From NCBI GenBank assembly GCA_017744515.1, contig JAGIBF010000004.1, positions 1-64,000 of the forward strand: 64,000 nucleotides of DNA, read 5' to 3'. This DNA is from Niastella sp. (GTDB taxonomy: Bacteria; Bacteroidota; Bacteroidia; Chitinophagales; Chitinophagaceae). Shown here piece by piece: positions 9,099 through 17,663 of the stretch. How positions within the stretch are numbered: the first letter of the stretch is position 1; each line of letters opens with the position of its first letter. The notes under the pieces are model-generated. The model searched no databases, was not told where the DNA came from, and was given only the letters and a program-made list of their open reading frames with translations. The position numbers and the translations under genes were made by a program.

Positions 9099-10952
9099 AT
9101 GAAAAAGCTATTGTCTGTTTCAAAAATATTATCGATACCGGTGCTGGCTGCTATGATGATCCTGCCTTCATCGTGCAGGAAGGACCTGCTGGACCAGGAC
9201 CCCACCGTGGACCTTGGAACCGGTGCTTTCTGGAAAACGGAAGCTGATGCCACTTATGCATTGATGGGTGTGTATTCTTCCGTGAGACCTTGTTTTGACC
9301 GTGATTATTATATGGATGGCCACGGTGAGTTTGTGCGTGTACGCAGCAATACGCTGAGTACTACGGATGGTAATCTGCGTTTGGGTGATGCTTACCGCAG
9401 TGCTGGTTATGATCCCAGCGGGTATGCCGGCAACTTCGATCGCATGTACCGCTACCTGTATGGTGGTGTAAACCGTGTCAATTATCTGGTTGAGAATGTA
9501 AAGCGCATGCAGCAAACTTTGCCTAATGCGGCTGCCAACCTCGATGTGATCATTGCCGAGTCGCGCCTGCTCAGGGCTTTGTGTTACTTCCGTCTGATAA
9601 GTATGTGGGGTGATGTTCCTTATTTTACCAAAAACATAACGACGAATGACGAGGTGGCATTGGTGGCGCGTTCTCCCATCAAGGCTGTGAAGGACTCGAT
9701 CCTCGAAGACCTGAATTTTGCTTTCGATAAGCTGCCTGCGAAACCCAGCGGTGTTGGCCGTCTTGGCAAACCTGCTGCGCTTGCTTTGCGTGGTAAGGTG
9801 AACCTGTACTGGGGTTCCTGGAATAAATTCGGCTGGCCTGAACTGGAGGGTTTTACGCCCAGCGCTTCCGAAGCTACAGCTGCTTATACGGCTGCTGCCG
9901 ACGATTTCAAAAAGGTGATCAATGATTATGGTCTTACACTGTATATGAATGGTGATCCTGGTGAGATCGATGACCTGGGTAAAGCAGAAAAGCTGCCTAA
10001 TTACTATCATTTGTTTACACCCAAAGCGAATGGTAATCCTGAGGGTATATTTGTATTCACGCATGGTGGTACAGGCACCAGTCAGGGTGAAGAGTTGATG
10101 CGCGACTTTGCCGGCCGTTCGCATGAAGGTTCTCAATGCTGGGTAGCTCCCCGCTATGAGATTGCCGACAGGTACCAAACTTTGTCTACGGGTGATTTTG
10201 CTCCGCAGCTTATTGGTATCAACCCGATCAATGATCCTGCTGCGCGTACAAAACCTAATTCGGCTGTTAATCCGCAAAGCTACCTGAACCGTGACTACCG
10301 CATGAAGGCTACCATCATGTGGGATTATGAGATGAGTATAGGTTTGGCTTCTCTGCAATCTACCGGCTGGTGTCCGTTCCTGTACCAAACCTGGGCAGGC
10401 ACGATCAACATCGGCGGTGTCAATTACATTACTTACAACACGGATGGTATTAACTCTGGTTACGCGTTCCGCAAGTTTGTGCGCAACTATCCCGGCCAGG
10501 GCCGCAGTGATGGTGACTTTGCATGGCCGGTGATCCGTCTGGCGGATGTGTTCCTGATGTATGCCGAAGCAACCAATGAAGTTAGTGGTCCGCAGGCTGA
10601 TGCCATCGACCTCGTGAACAGGGTACGCCGCCGCGGTAACCTGCCTGCATTGCTACCTGCAAAAACTGCCAACAGGCAGGCTTTCTTTGATGCTATCGAA
10701 CAGGAGCGTATTGTGGAATTGATCGGTGAAGGTCAACGTGGTTTCGACCTGCGTCGCTGGAGAGCAATTGAAAGGGTGTGGGGACCTCCTAATGGTAATG
10801 GTAAATGGGCCAGGGATACCTGGGGCGCCGACAGGCAGCGTTATTATCAGAATGTTTCAGACCGGGTTTATCAACAGAATTATATTTTCCGTATTCCCCA
10901 GGCTGAGCGTGACCGCAACCCCAATCTTACACAAAATGCTCCCTGGAGATAA
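9099..10952 (+). CDS. SusD/RagB-family surface glycan-binding lipoprotein
   Basis: Lipoprotein of 617 residues with signal and lipobox MILPSSC followed by RKDLLDQDP. The opening GAFWKTEADATYALMGVYSS is the classical SusD N-terminal helix. The TPR-like core (LLRALCYFRLISMWGDVPYF) and the C-terminal signature (IRLADVFLMYAEATNEV, then IEQERIVELIGEGQRGFDLRRW) are complete. SusD proteins sit on the outer membrane over the SusC barrel and deliver glycan pieces to it. Spacing of 12 bases to susC indicates the same operon. Substrate specificity cannot be read from sequence; the neighbouring lyases suggest an acidic polysaccharide. Confidence 0.96.
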   Translation: MKKLLSVSKILSIPVLAAMMILPSSCRKDLLDQDPTVDLGTGAFWKTEADATYALMGVYSSVRPCFDRDYYMDGHGEFVRVRSNTLSTTDGNLRLGDAYRSAGYDPSGYAGNFDRMYRYLYGGVNRVNYLVENVKRMQQTLPNAAANLDVIIAESRLLRALCYFRLISMWGDVPYFTKNITTNDEVALVARSPIKAVKDSILEDLNFAFDKLPAKPSGVGRLGKPAALALRGKVNLYWGSWNKFGWPELEGFTPSASEATAAYTAAADDFKKVINDYGLTLYMNGDPGEIDDLGKAEKLPNYYHLFTPKANGNPEGIFVFTHGGTGTSQGEELMRDFAGRSHEGSQCWVAPRYEIADRYQTLSTGDFAPQLIGINPINDPAARTKPNSAVNPQSYLNRDYRMKATIMWDYEMSIGLASLQSTGWCPFLYQTWAGTINIGGVNYITYNTDGINSGYAFRKFVRNYPGQGRSDGDFAWPVIRLADVFLMYAEATNEVSGPQADAIDLVNRVRRRGNLPALLPAKTANRQAFFDAIEQERIVELIGEGQRGFDLRRWRAIERVWGPPNGNGKWARDTWGADRQRYYQNVSDRVYQQNYIFRIPQAERDRNPNLTQNAPWR

Positions 10953-10997
10953 CTTAATTGTTGATGTGATAATTTGAGAATCTGAAAATTGAAAACA

Positions 10998-11405
10998 ATG
11001 AGAAAACCAATAAACATATTATATATTCTGTTACTGATGACGTTCGTTGTGGCAGCCTGCAAGAAGGATTATCCGGTTGATGAGGATGGTTTATTGATCA
11101 CCGCCAGACAGGAATGTTTTGTGAGCAGTTTTGAAATACTGGGACCTGATTTTGTGACTGTGCGTTCCAAGCCGGCAGTGATCGATACAACAGCGCAAAC
11201 CATAACGGTGGAAGTACAGTTTGGTACCGATCTGAAGAACCTGTATCCACAATTCCAGCTGGCTTCCGATTGTAAGCTGGACCCTAAGGTAACGGGTAAG
11301 ACTGATTTCTCGAACCTTGCCAGTCCAAGGGTGTATACGGTGGTATCGGGCAATCGCCAGATCAGGAAACCTTATACGATCAATATTACGGTGCAACCGC
11401 GCTAA
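10998..11405 (+). CDS. Small SusCD-associated lipoprotein, DUF5018-like
   Basis: Protein of 135 residues with lipobox VVAAC followed by KKDYP. The mature part resembles the DUF5018-type all-beta fold often found next to SusCD: a strand FVSSFEIL, then TITVEVQFGTDLKNLYPQF, a short Asp/Lys-rich turn, and YTINITVQPR at the end. The ATG at 10998 is preferred to the TTG at 10989. It probably contributes to surface glycan binding in the same operon. Assignment to a named family is tentative. Confidence 0.7.
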   Translation: MRKPINILYILLLMTFVVAACKKDYPVDEDGLLITARQECFVSSFEILGPDFVTVRSKPAVIDTTAQTITVEVQFGTDLKNLYPQFQLASDCKLDPKVTGKTDFSNLASPRVYTVVSGNRQIRKPYTINITVQPR

Positions 11406-11434
11406 TCCATTTCTTTATCTCTAAATGTTTAACA

Positions 11435-12427
11435 ATGAAACGTACATTCCAATATATTCATAGTGTGGCGATAGTTGCCCTGCTGCTGACGCTGGCTGCC
11501 TGTGAGAAGAAAGATTATGCGTTGCCAACGCCTAAGGATGGGTTACAGAACGACGCCATCAAACGTTCACTGGGGCCCAACATCGTGGGTCAGCAGATCG
11601 AGTTTGCTTATGCCATGGCCATCCTGCCTGATAAGGGTAAGATCTCGTCGGCTGAAGTGGAGGCTTCCATTGAGGGTGCCCCGGGCACTTTCCTCGAACA
11701 CCGCTCTTATTACACTTCCAGCACCAATGGTGCTGATGTAGGTGTCGTTATCGGTAATCCATCTACCACCGATAAGAACAAGACGACTGTTACTTTCACC
11801 AAGGATACGATGGCTGCTACGCTCCGTTATTATTATGTGATTCCGGAAGCTGCCCGTGGTCAGTCTGTTTCTTTCACCTTTACTGCCCGCAGCAGTAACG
11901 GCCAAACGGTAACTTATAAGCTGGGGCCTTACCAGATCTCCAAAATGTCCATGACGCGCCTGATCACTGTGAGTGATAATAATCTGGCTTACTTCTCTAT
12001 CGAGGATATGAAGGCTTACAATGCTGCCGATGCAGCTGCCAATGCGGCTAAGATCGACCTGGTGTATTTGTATCGCACTTATACTACCAGCACCTTTACG
12101 CATGCATTGGTGTCTCCCGCAGCTGATGCGCAATACAGACCTGATATCACTTTGCCAGCAGGTGTGAACCGCAGCACACTCATGCGTAAGGTGTTCAACC
12201 TGCAGGATTATAACCTTGCTCAGCTGCAGTATGGTATTTACATCGACGACAAGGATTTGCAGGAGATCGATCTGTCTACCTCTCCCAACTTCGCCATCAA
12301 CCTGAAGGCTGAAGCGGGTGTGTGGGTAGAGACTGCCGATAAAAAATACCGGGCATACATTTATGTGAACTCGGTGAATAACGCCGGCAAGAGTGCCGTG
12401 ATCAGTATCAAGCGTTATGCGCTATAG
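11435..12427 (+). CDS. SusCD-associated surface lipoprotein, DUF4466-like
   Basis: Lipoprotein of 330 residues (LLTLAAC, then EKKDYALP). It shows the pattern I associate with DUF4466 proteins of Bacteroidota: NDAIKRSLGPNIVGQQIEF, then EASIEGAPGTFLEHRSYYTS, VTFTKDTMAATLRYYYVIP and a final beta domain (YRAYIYVNSVNNAGKSAVIS). It is probably a surface glycan-binding protein of the Sus operon, 29 bases after the previous gene. The only enzyme nearby on the same strand comes after a terminator, so this gene likely ends the operon. Family assignment is from memory of the motif pattern. Confidence 0.72.
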   Translation: MKRTFQYIHSVAIVALLLTLAACEKKDYALPTPKDGLQNDAIKRSLGPNIVGQQIEFAYAMAILPDKGKISSAEVEASIEGAPGTFLEHRSYYTSSTNGADVGVVIGNPSTTDKNKTTVTFTKDTMAATLRYYYVIPEAARGQSVSFTFTARSSNGQTVTYKLGPYQISKMSMTRLITVSDNNLAYFSIEDMKAYNAADAAANAAKIDLVYLYRTYTTSTFTHALVSPAADAQYRPDITLPAGVNRSTLMRKVFNLQDYNLAQLQYGIYIDDKDLQEIDLSTSPNFAINLKAEAGVWVETADKKYRAYIYVNSVNNAGKSAVISIKRYAL

Positions 12428-12493
12428 AGTCCGGAAGTCGGAAGGTCCGAAAGTCCGGAAGAAAGAAAAGAGTGTTTTGACTGGCTTCGACTA

Positions 12494-12518
12494 CCCTTCG
12501 ACAGGCTCAGGGTGACAT
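12494..12518 (+). repeat. Dispersed intergenic repeat, single unit
   Basis: One copy of the unit CCCTTCGACAGGCTCAGGGT plus GACAT, also seen near 26.5, 42.7 and 48.2 kb. The flanking bases 12428-12466 are a degenerate run of GTCCGGAAG-like words. Both sit between the Sus operon and its terminator. Confidence 0.75.
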
Positions 12519-12559
12519 CGCATTCCAAAGTGAGCAGTTAGTTTTTATATAGCTGGTAC

Positions 12560-12593
12560 AAAAAAGGGTAGGCCTGAAAGGGCTTACCTTTTT
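12560..12593 (+). terminator. Terminator of the Sus operon
   Basis: Hairpin with arms AAAAAAGGGTAGGCC (12560-12574) and GGCTTACCTTTTT (12581-12593), including two G-U pairs, and a six-base loop. The second arm runs into TTTAATTAATT. It separates the SusCD operon from the fusion lyase gene. Confidence 0.65.
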
Positions 12594-12614
12594 AATTAAT
12601 TCAATTGTCGTATC

Positions 12615-14669
12615 ATGATCAGGATTTATGTAATTTTTTCTATTTCGTTTGTCGTGGTTTTTTTGTCGCCTGTCCGTACGCTTTCCCAGGCATTCATTCA
12701 TCCCGGCGTTGATCAGTCTGCCAAAGACCTCGCTTATGTGAAGGCACAGGTGTTGAAAGGAGTGCAACCTTATAAGGAAGCGTTCGACAGGTTGAAGGCT
12801 GCTACTGATACTCCTTTTACTGTGGTGGCGCATGCGCATGTGTTGCGCGGGCCTTATGGTAAACCTAATATTGGTGGTAATGATCTTTCGAAATGTGCGG
12901 CTATGGCTTATAACTATGCGCTGGTATGGTACATCACGGGTGATAAGCAATATGGCTCCAAGGCTATCGAGATCCTCGATACCTGGTCGCCGGTGCTTTG
13001 GCATTTGGATTATAATGATGCCAAACTGCTGGCTGCCTGGACTGGTCATGCCTTGTGTAATGCGGCAGAAATACTGCGTTATAACAATGCCGGCTGGAGC
13101 AAGGAAGGGATTGGCCGCTTTACGGCCATGTTGATGGATGTGTATTGTCCATTGCTTCGTTATTATTATCCACAAGCGAATGGCAACTGGGATGGAGCTA
13201 TTATTCATTCTATCCTTGCGATGGCCATCTTCACTGATAACCGGCCTATGTTCAATAATGCTATCGATCACTATCTGCATGCGCCGGTGAATGGCAGCTT
13301 GTTCAAATATATTTATCCCAGTGGACAGTGTCAGGAAAGTACGCGCGATCAGGGGCATGTGCAGCTGGGCCTTGGTGAGTTTGCAGGTGCTGCGCAGGTT
13401 GCTTTTACCCAGGGTGTTGATCTTTTTGCTGTTGGTGACAACCGGTTGGGGCTGGGTTATGAATATACTGCGCAGTTTGTGCTGGGTGGTAAGCCGCATT
13501 GTTATGGTGTAATATCGGAGCGCGTGAAAGAGCTGCGTGATGATTATGAAGCGGTGTACCGGCATTATGCAGCGCAGGGTATCGAGCTGCCTTATACAAA
13601 ACAAGCTGCTGATAACATACGGCCCAAGGCTTCGCGGAGTGTTCTTACTGCTTTGCGGGCGCCCAATGGAAAGCCGTTTGTGAAAGGTAAAACGCCTGTG
13701 GCCAGCTCTATTGGTTATGTTGCAGGTGCAACAGATCGTCCGGCTATACCGGCTGATGCCGTGATGGTGGAGCCGGGGCAGTCTGTTCAGCAGGCGTTGG
13801 ATGCTGCGGCAGGCTCTAAGCGTTGGGTAGTCGCTAAAGCTGGCGAGCACAAACTACCGTCTACGTTGAAGATGCCCTCTGGTGTGGTGTTGTCGGGTGA
13901 AGGGCTGGCTACCGTGCTGATCCTCGACCCTGCTTCCGGCGCACGGGAGACGATTGTGAACGGCGCAGATGATATGCAGGAGGTTACCATTCGCGACCTG
14001 GTGATTGAAGGAGCGCCGACTACCAATGTTCCAACTGATCCCAACAGTGCGCGTTCTTATCGCGGTGGCTATAACCGTGGCGGGATCTTATTCAGGACAA
14101 CCAAAGAGGGGCTGATAAGGAATATCCGGCTGGAGAATGTTACAGTACGGAACTCCACTTATAATGGCGTTTTCATTAATGGCGCGAGTGGTGTGTCGAT
14201 CGTGCGTTGTGACCTGAGTGAAAACGGCGTTAGTGTGCCGCCGGGGCAGAAACTATTGCACAACTTGTTGTTGTCGCATTGCAGTGGCATTACGGTGCAG
14301 GATTGCCGGTTGTCGACTTCTCCACTGGGTGCTGGTGTGGCGCTGGAGGCTTGTGCCAATGGCTCGGTGAAGCAATGTGAAATAGCCCGTAATGGTTATT
14401 ATGGTGTGTTGATCTCTGAGAGCAAGGGAATCGCTGTAGAGCAAAATCTTATTGAGGCCAATGATCGCAGTGGGGTAATGGTGGAGTTCTTGTACAAAGG
14501 CTCGTCGGGTATTTCGGTACGTAACAATCTTGTGCAGTACAATGCCGGTTATGGTGTGGAATCGTATGCGGCCACTGGTATCACTTCAAGTAGTAATAAA
14601 TATGCGGGTAATGGTAATAATGAGGTGCAGGAGAAGATCAGTCCGCAGAAGTATATAGTGATGGAGTAG
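12615..14669 (+). CDS. Alginate-lyase-fold protein fused to a right-handed beta-helix
   Basis: Secreted protein of 684 residues with a signal peptide ending near RTLSQA. Residues ~30-335 match the alginate_lyase (PF05426-like) alpha/alpha toroid: HAHVLRGPYGKPNIGGND, then a conserved NGNWDGA and SGQCQESTRDQGHVQLGLGE with the Arg-Asp-x-x-His block typical of the active site. Residues ~375-680 form a parallel beta-helix with recurrent rungs (IRNIRLENVTVRNSTYNGVFI, VKQCEIARNGYYGVLI). Such helices occur in pectate-lyase, epimerase and carbohydrate-binding proteins. It probably cuts a uronic-acid polymer by beta-elimination, and the helix may bind or modify the same chain. It lies after the Sus terminator, so it needs its own promoter, which I could not identify. 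Confidence 0.82.
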   Translation: MIRIYVIFSISFVVVFLSPVRTLSQAFIHPGVDQSAKDLAYVKAQVLKGVQPYKEAFDRLKAATDTPFTVVAHAHVLRGPYGKPNIGGNDLSKCAAMAYNYALVWYITGDKQYGSKAIEILDTWSPVLWHLDYNDAKLLAAWTGHALCNAAEILRYNNAGWSKEGIGRFTAMLMDVYCPLLRYYYPQANGNWDGAIIHSILAMAIFTDNRPMFNNAIDHYLHAPVNGSLFKYIYPSGQCQESTRDQGHVQLGLGEFAGAAQVAFTQGVDLFAVGDNRLGLGYEYTAQFVLGGKPHCYGVISERVKELRDDYEAVYRHYAAQGIELPYTKQAADNIRPKASRSVLTALRAPNGKPFVKGKTPVASSIGYVAGATDRPAIPADAVMVEPGQSVQQALDAAAGSKRWVVAKAGEHKLPSTLKMPSGVVLSGEGLATVLILDPASGARETIVNGADDMQEVTIRDLVIEGAPTTNVPTDPNSARSYRGGYNRGGILFRTTKEGLIRNIRLENVTVRNSTYNGVFINGASGVSIVRCDLSENGVSVPPGQKLLHNLLLSHCSGITVQDCRLSTSPLGAGVALEACANGSVKQCEIARNGYYGVLISESKGIAVEQNLIEANDRSGVMVEFLYKGSSGISVRNNLVQYNAGYGVESYAATGITSSSNKYAGNGNNEVQEKISPQKYIVME

Positions 14670-14697
14670 GGGTAATTACTGCATTTACATCATAGAA

Positions 14698-14723
14698 AAA
14701 GGGCTCACGTAAGTGCACCCTTT
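14698..14723 (+). terminator. Possible terminator after the fusion lyase
   Basis: AAAGGG (14698-14703) pairs with CCCTTT (14718-14723), and inside it CAC pairs with GTG around a four-base loop. Two mismatched bases lie on each side between the two stems. A short T/A stretch follows. The interrupted stem makes it moderate at best. Confidence 0.4.
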
Positions 14724-14813
14724 ATTCGTTTACCTGATTACGTTTCCACGAAGGAAAGAGGCTTTACCAGGCCTGTATTATGTAAAATTAATATTTGTTT
14801 CTTATATTGCCAA

Positions 14814-15494
14814 ATGAAAATATCCTTGAGAAACAAATACTTGTCGAAGCCAAGGTTTGACAGATATCTTTTGGCTACGAGTAATGATAATGCCAGAGCT
14901 AAAAGGCTCTATGCAGCAAATATACGGCTTGCACAGGCCTTCCATCCTTTGTTAAGCCAGTTTGAAGTAATACTACGAAATAGTTTAAATACTGTATTGA
15001 CAGCTCATTTTGCCGATCCTGACTGGATTATTAATCAAAAGAATGGCTTCATGCGCGATCCTTCGCTGGCCTCATCTAACTTCTTTTTAAGAACTTCTAT
15101 ATTGAAATCTGAAAATAACTTGCGACGCAGATCTGTTCCTATAACTACTGGAAAAATAATTTCGGATCAGATGTTCGGTTTTTGGATAGCCTTCTTCATT
15201 CCTCACCATTATGCATTGGTTGGTGGTCAACCGATTTACCTGTTTCCTCATAAGCCTCCGACTGAGAATCGGAGGTCTATACATCAAAAAATGGAAGATA
15301 TTAAAAACTTCAGGAACAGGATGAATCACTGTGAACCTTTATGCTTTAGTGGTAATACGATCGATTGCACTTATGCTTTAGCGATGCACGCAATGTTATA
15401 TGACTTGATACGATGGATTGATCCAGCTTTGGAAACTTATTTTCAAAGCATTGATGCTATAGACGTAAGGATTGCACAAATCATGCGGGTTTAA
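14814..15494 (+). CDS. Abi-like (AbiD/AbiF-type) HEPN-domain protein
   Basis: Protein of 226 residues with the Abi_2-like pattern. It has an N-terminal RFDRYLLAT-like segment, the typical helix LLSQFEVILRNSLNTVL followed by AHFADPDWI, then GKIISDQMFGFWIAFF. The C-terminal HEPN motif FRNRMNHCEPL includes Arg167 and His172, which have the Arg-x4-His spacing of HEPN ribonucleases. Relatives in lactococci abort phage infection, and many HEPN proteins are RNases. It is followed by convergent genes. Its surroundings look more AT-rich than the flanking Sus and DUF1206 genes, consistent with transfer. No partner such as an MNT nucleotidyltransferase is adjacent. A defence role is inferred, not shown. 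Confidence 0.8.
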   Translation: MKISLRNKYLSKPRFDRYLLATSNDNARAKRLYAANIRLAQAFHPLLSQFEVILRNSLNTVLTAHFADPDWIINQKNGFMRDPSLASSNFFLRTSILKSENNLRRRSVPITTGKIISDQMFGFWIAFFIPHHYALVGGQPIYLFPHKPPTENRRSIHQKMEDIKNFRNRMNHCEPLCFSGNTIDCTYALAMHAMLYDLIRWIDPALETYFQSIDAIDVRIAQIMRV

Positions 15495-15519
15495 CCGAAT
15501 TAAGGGACTTGTAGTTTTG

Positions 15520-16128
15520 TTAGTCACTATACTTCGCGTCTTCGTTGTCAAATTCTATTTCGAATAAGTAGAAGGCTGATAGTATAGGAAAGACATCTGT
15601 CATGTTGGCTTCGATGGTGCCTGTAAAATGCCTGTATTTTGTGTAGTTTATTTTACTGAGGGAGGGTATGTCCATTTTCAGTGAATACTCAGCGTATTCT
15701 CCACCGGTTTTCGGGTAGAGGCGGAATTTAAAATGTCCCCAGGTTTCCATTTTAAAGAAGTTGCGTTTAGCTTCCGGCTTTTGCCGTTCAAGGATGTATG
15801 TTTTGTCACCAATCTTTATCAGGAATTGGTTGAAGATGAAGTATTCGGATGTAGCTAATCCGGTTTTGTAGAGTTCATACTGTCCTATTTGTTTGCCGTC
15901 GCTTTTATCGATCAGTAAATGTTGGGACTTCTTTAGAATCCTGGAAGTGGTTTCTACTACTATTTCTTTGTTGGCAAATATTAAATACTGCTCAGTGTGA
16001 TGGAAAAAGAATTGTCCAAGGACAGCATCATGCTCGTCAAATATCTTATACAACCTAAGTTGGTCACTTATTTTGACGTCGGTCGTAATGATATCGTTGA
16101 TAAGGTCTTTGGTAAACCGCAGCTGCAT
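15520..16128 (-). CDS. Hypothetical protein, soluble, beta-rich
   Basis: Protein of 202 residues with no signal peptide or membrane segment. It is rich in alternating strands such as QYLIFANKEIVVET, SEYFIFNQFLIKIGDKTYIL and HFKFRLYPKTGGEYAEYSL. This suggests a beta-barrel or tubby/LURP-like fold, but that is only a guess from strand pattern. It starts 23 bases after the stop of the DUF2004 gene on the same strand, so the two are probably co-transcribed. It is convergent with the Abi-like gene, with 25 bases between the stops. Function unknown. Confidence 0.65.
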   Translation of the reverse strand: MQLRFTKDLINDIITTDVKISDQLRLYKIFDEHDAVLGQFFFHHTEQYLIFANKEIVVETTSRILKKSQHLLIDKSDGKQIGQYELYKTGLATSEYFIFNQFLIKIGDKTYILERQKPEAKRNFFKMETWGHFKFRLYPKTGGEYAEYSLKMDIPSLSKINYTKYRHFTGTIEANMTDVFPILSAFYLFEIEFDNEDAKYSD

Positions 16129-16151
16129 AAGGGCAAATTATTGGCTGAGGG

Positions 16152-16652
16152 TTAGCTTTCCATTGTCATGTAGTCCATTTCGCCTTTCTCGTTGGCAAAT
16201 ATGACCACTAAATAGTCGGTTATATCCCTGTCTATGGAGTAGTCGAAAATGGCAAACTGGTCTTCGCTGTCGGGGTACAGGCCTACGCGGATCAGGTGCA
16301 GGGCGTTTACCAGCTGGAGCCTGGGATTTATTGTTTTGAGGCTGAAGTCGACAACTTCTTTCAGGTCTTTTCTGTCGAGTTCATCCATGTGATATTCGAC
16401 GTAGGATTTTACGGTGTCCTTGTCTTTGTCTGCATAGTCGGCCTGGATATGTTTCTTATTCTGTTTGTCGAAGGTGGCAATGTTTTCGATGAATTGCTTT
16501 ACCAGGTCGAGACGGGCCGGATCGATGGTTTTGTTTTCGAAGTTGAGGTCTATTTCGATGACGTCATTGTTGTGTTCAACCTCCGCCTCATAAAACTCTT
16601 CCAGATTTTCTGTGTCCAGTTCTTCAAAATGTGGTAACGAATACTTTGCCAT
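16152..16652 (-). CDS. DUF2004 domain protein
   Basis: Acidic cytoplasmic protein of 166 residues. The pattern MAKYSLPHFEELD... VIEIDLNFENKTID, YVEYHMDEL and LVNALHLIRVGLYPDSEDQFAIFDYSI fits the DUF2004 family, whose members often occur beside immunity-like or hypothetical genes. It is the first gene of a two-gene minus-strand unit with the hypothetical protein downstream. It diverges from the DUF1206 membrane gene. The molecular role of the family is not known to me. Start at MAKYS is well supported because the family begins close to this motif. Confidence 0.75.
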   Translation of the reverse strand: MAKYSLPHFEELDTENLEEFYEAEVEHNNDVIEIDLNFENKTIDPARLDLVKQFIENIATFDKQNKKHIQADYADKDKDTVKSYVEYHMDELDRKDLKEVVDFSLKTINPRLQLVNALHLIRVGLYPDSEDQFAIFDYSIDRDITDYLVVIFANEKGEMDYMTMES

Positions 16653-16741
16653 GGTTGGTTGTAATTAAAATGCCTAAATATACACAACTGTGTTCGTTGG
16701 TCCAATAGTTGTTAATTTCAGGTAATAAGCTGTTGGGGAAT

Positions 16742-17554
16742 ATGAATTACGCGCAAAAGAAACGTACTGTTGTTCACTGGTTGCCGGTTTATGGTTGTAT
16801 GGCTACCGGGGTTATGTATGCTGGTATCGGTGTGGTTGCGCTGCTTTCTTTTTTCAAATTGCGGAATGGCGGTGCGGATGAGGGCAGCCTGCTGGCTATC
16901 CTGAACGATTATACCATTGGTAAAATATTCATTGGGTTGATATTGCTGGGAACGGTGTGTTATATTATCTGGCGCTTTTATGAGGCTATTACTGATCCTT
17001 ACGGTTACAAGAATGGCGTGAAGGGTATAGTTAAAAGAACAGGTATTGCACTGAGCACTGTGGCCGATATATTTATTGTGTATTCTGCTATCCGGATTTT
17101 GCTTGGTGCGAGTCATATTCAGCCGGATGGTCAACCGGTTGAAGAGCGTGAGATGGCTCAGCAGTTATTGCAAAGTTATGGCTCCTGGCCGGTTATAGGG
17201 TTAGGGGTTGTATATGTCGTTACTGCTGTAGTACAGCTGTTATATGGTATAATGCAGGGGTACCGGGAAAGGGTTGATATCGAGCGTTTCTCTTCTCAAT
17301 TTCGTCATGTGGTTCATTTTCTTGCCTGGGTTGGTTATGCCGCCCGGGGCATCATTCTGGGCATTATTGGGTTTTTCTTACTGAAAGCGGGGGTTGGTGA
17401 CAACGCACGTTATGTAGTGAATACCGATAAGGCTTTCGACTTTATCGGCGACGATGTAGGGCATGTGTGGTTCATCGTTGTCGCCGTGGCCACTTTCTGT
17501 TATGGGCTCTTTATGTTTGCTCAGGGAGTTGCTTATGATACGGACAGGGATTGA
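16742..17554 (+). CDS. DUF1206 family membrane protein
   Basis: Integral membrane protein of 270 residues with six predicted helices arranged as three repeated pairs. Each pair opens with an aromatic/Gly motif: GVMYAGIGVVALLSFF, then the WPVIGLGVVYVVTAVVQLLY segment, then GYAARGIILGIIGFFLLKAG. This threefold repeat is characteristic of DUF1206. The ATG at 16742 is chosen; an upstream start at 16709 would add eleven residues that lack the family pattern. Function unknown; no operon partner. Confidence 0.83.
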   Translation: MNYAQKKRTVVHWLPVYGCMATGVMYAGIGVVALLSFFKLRNGGADEGSLLAILNDYTIGKIFIGLILLGTVCYIIWRFYEAITDPYGYKNGVKGIVKRTGIALSTVADIFIVYSAIRILLGASHIQPDGQPVEEREMAQQLLQSYGSWPVIGLGVVYVVTAVVQLLYGIMQGYRERVDIERFSSQFRHVVHFLAWVGYAARGIILGIIGFFLLKAGVGDNARYVVNTDKAFDFIGDDVGHVWFIVVAVATFCYGLFMFAQGVAYDTDRD

Positions 17555-17663
17555 TTTAATTTTCTTTTTCTCATCTTCGCTAAGCTGATGGTTTCGTCTG
17601 CTTCCCTTAAATTGCCGATCAAGGATGGCTGTTTACGGCTCTGATATTAAACCTTCGATTAAC

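Noticed and set aside
9168-10388. 406-codon open frame on the minus strand
   Set aside because: It is entirely antisense to the susD gene, has no signal or family motif, and its composition (many Ile, Arg, Thr, His) is that of a reverse-complement shadow.
12507-13850. 447-codon open frame on the minus strand
   Set aside because: Antisense to the fusion lyase gene; translated product is low in acidic residues and shows no domain.
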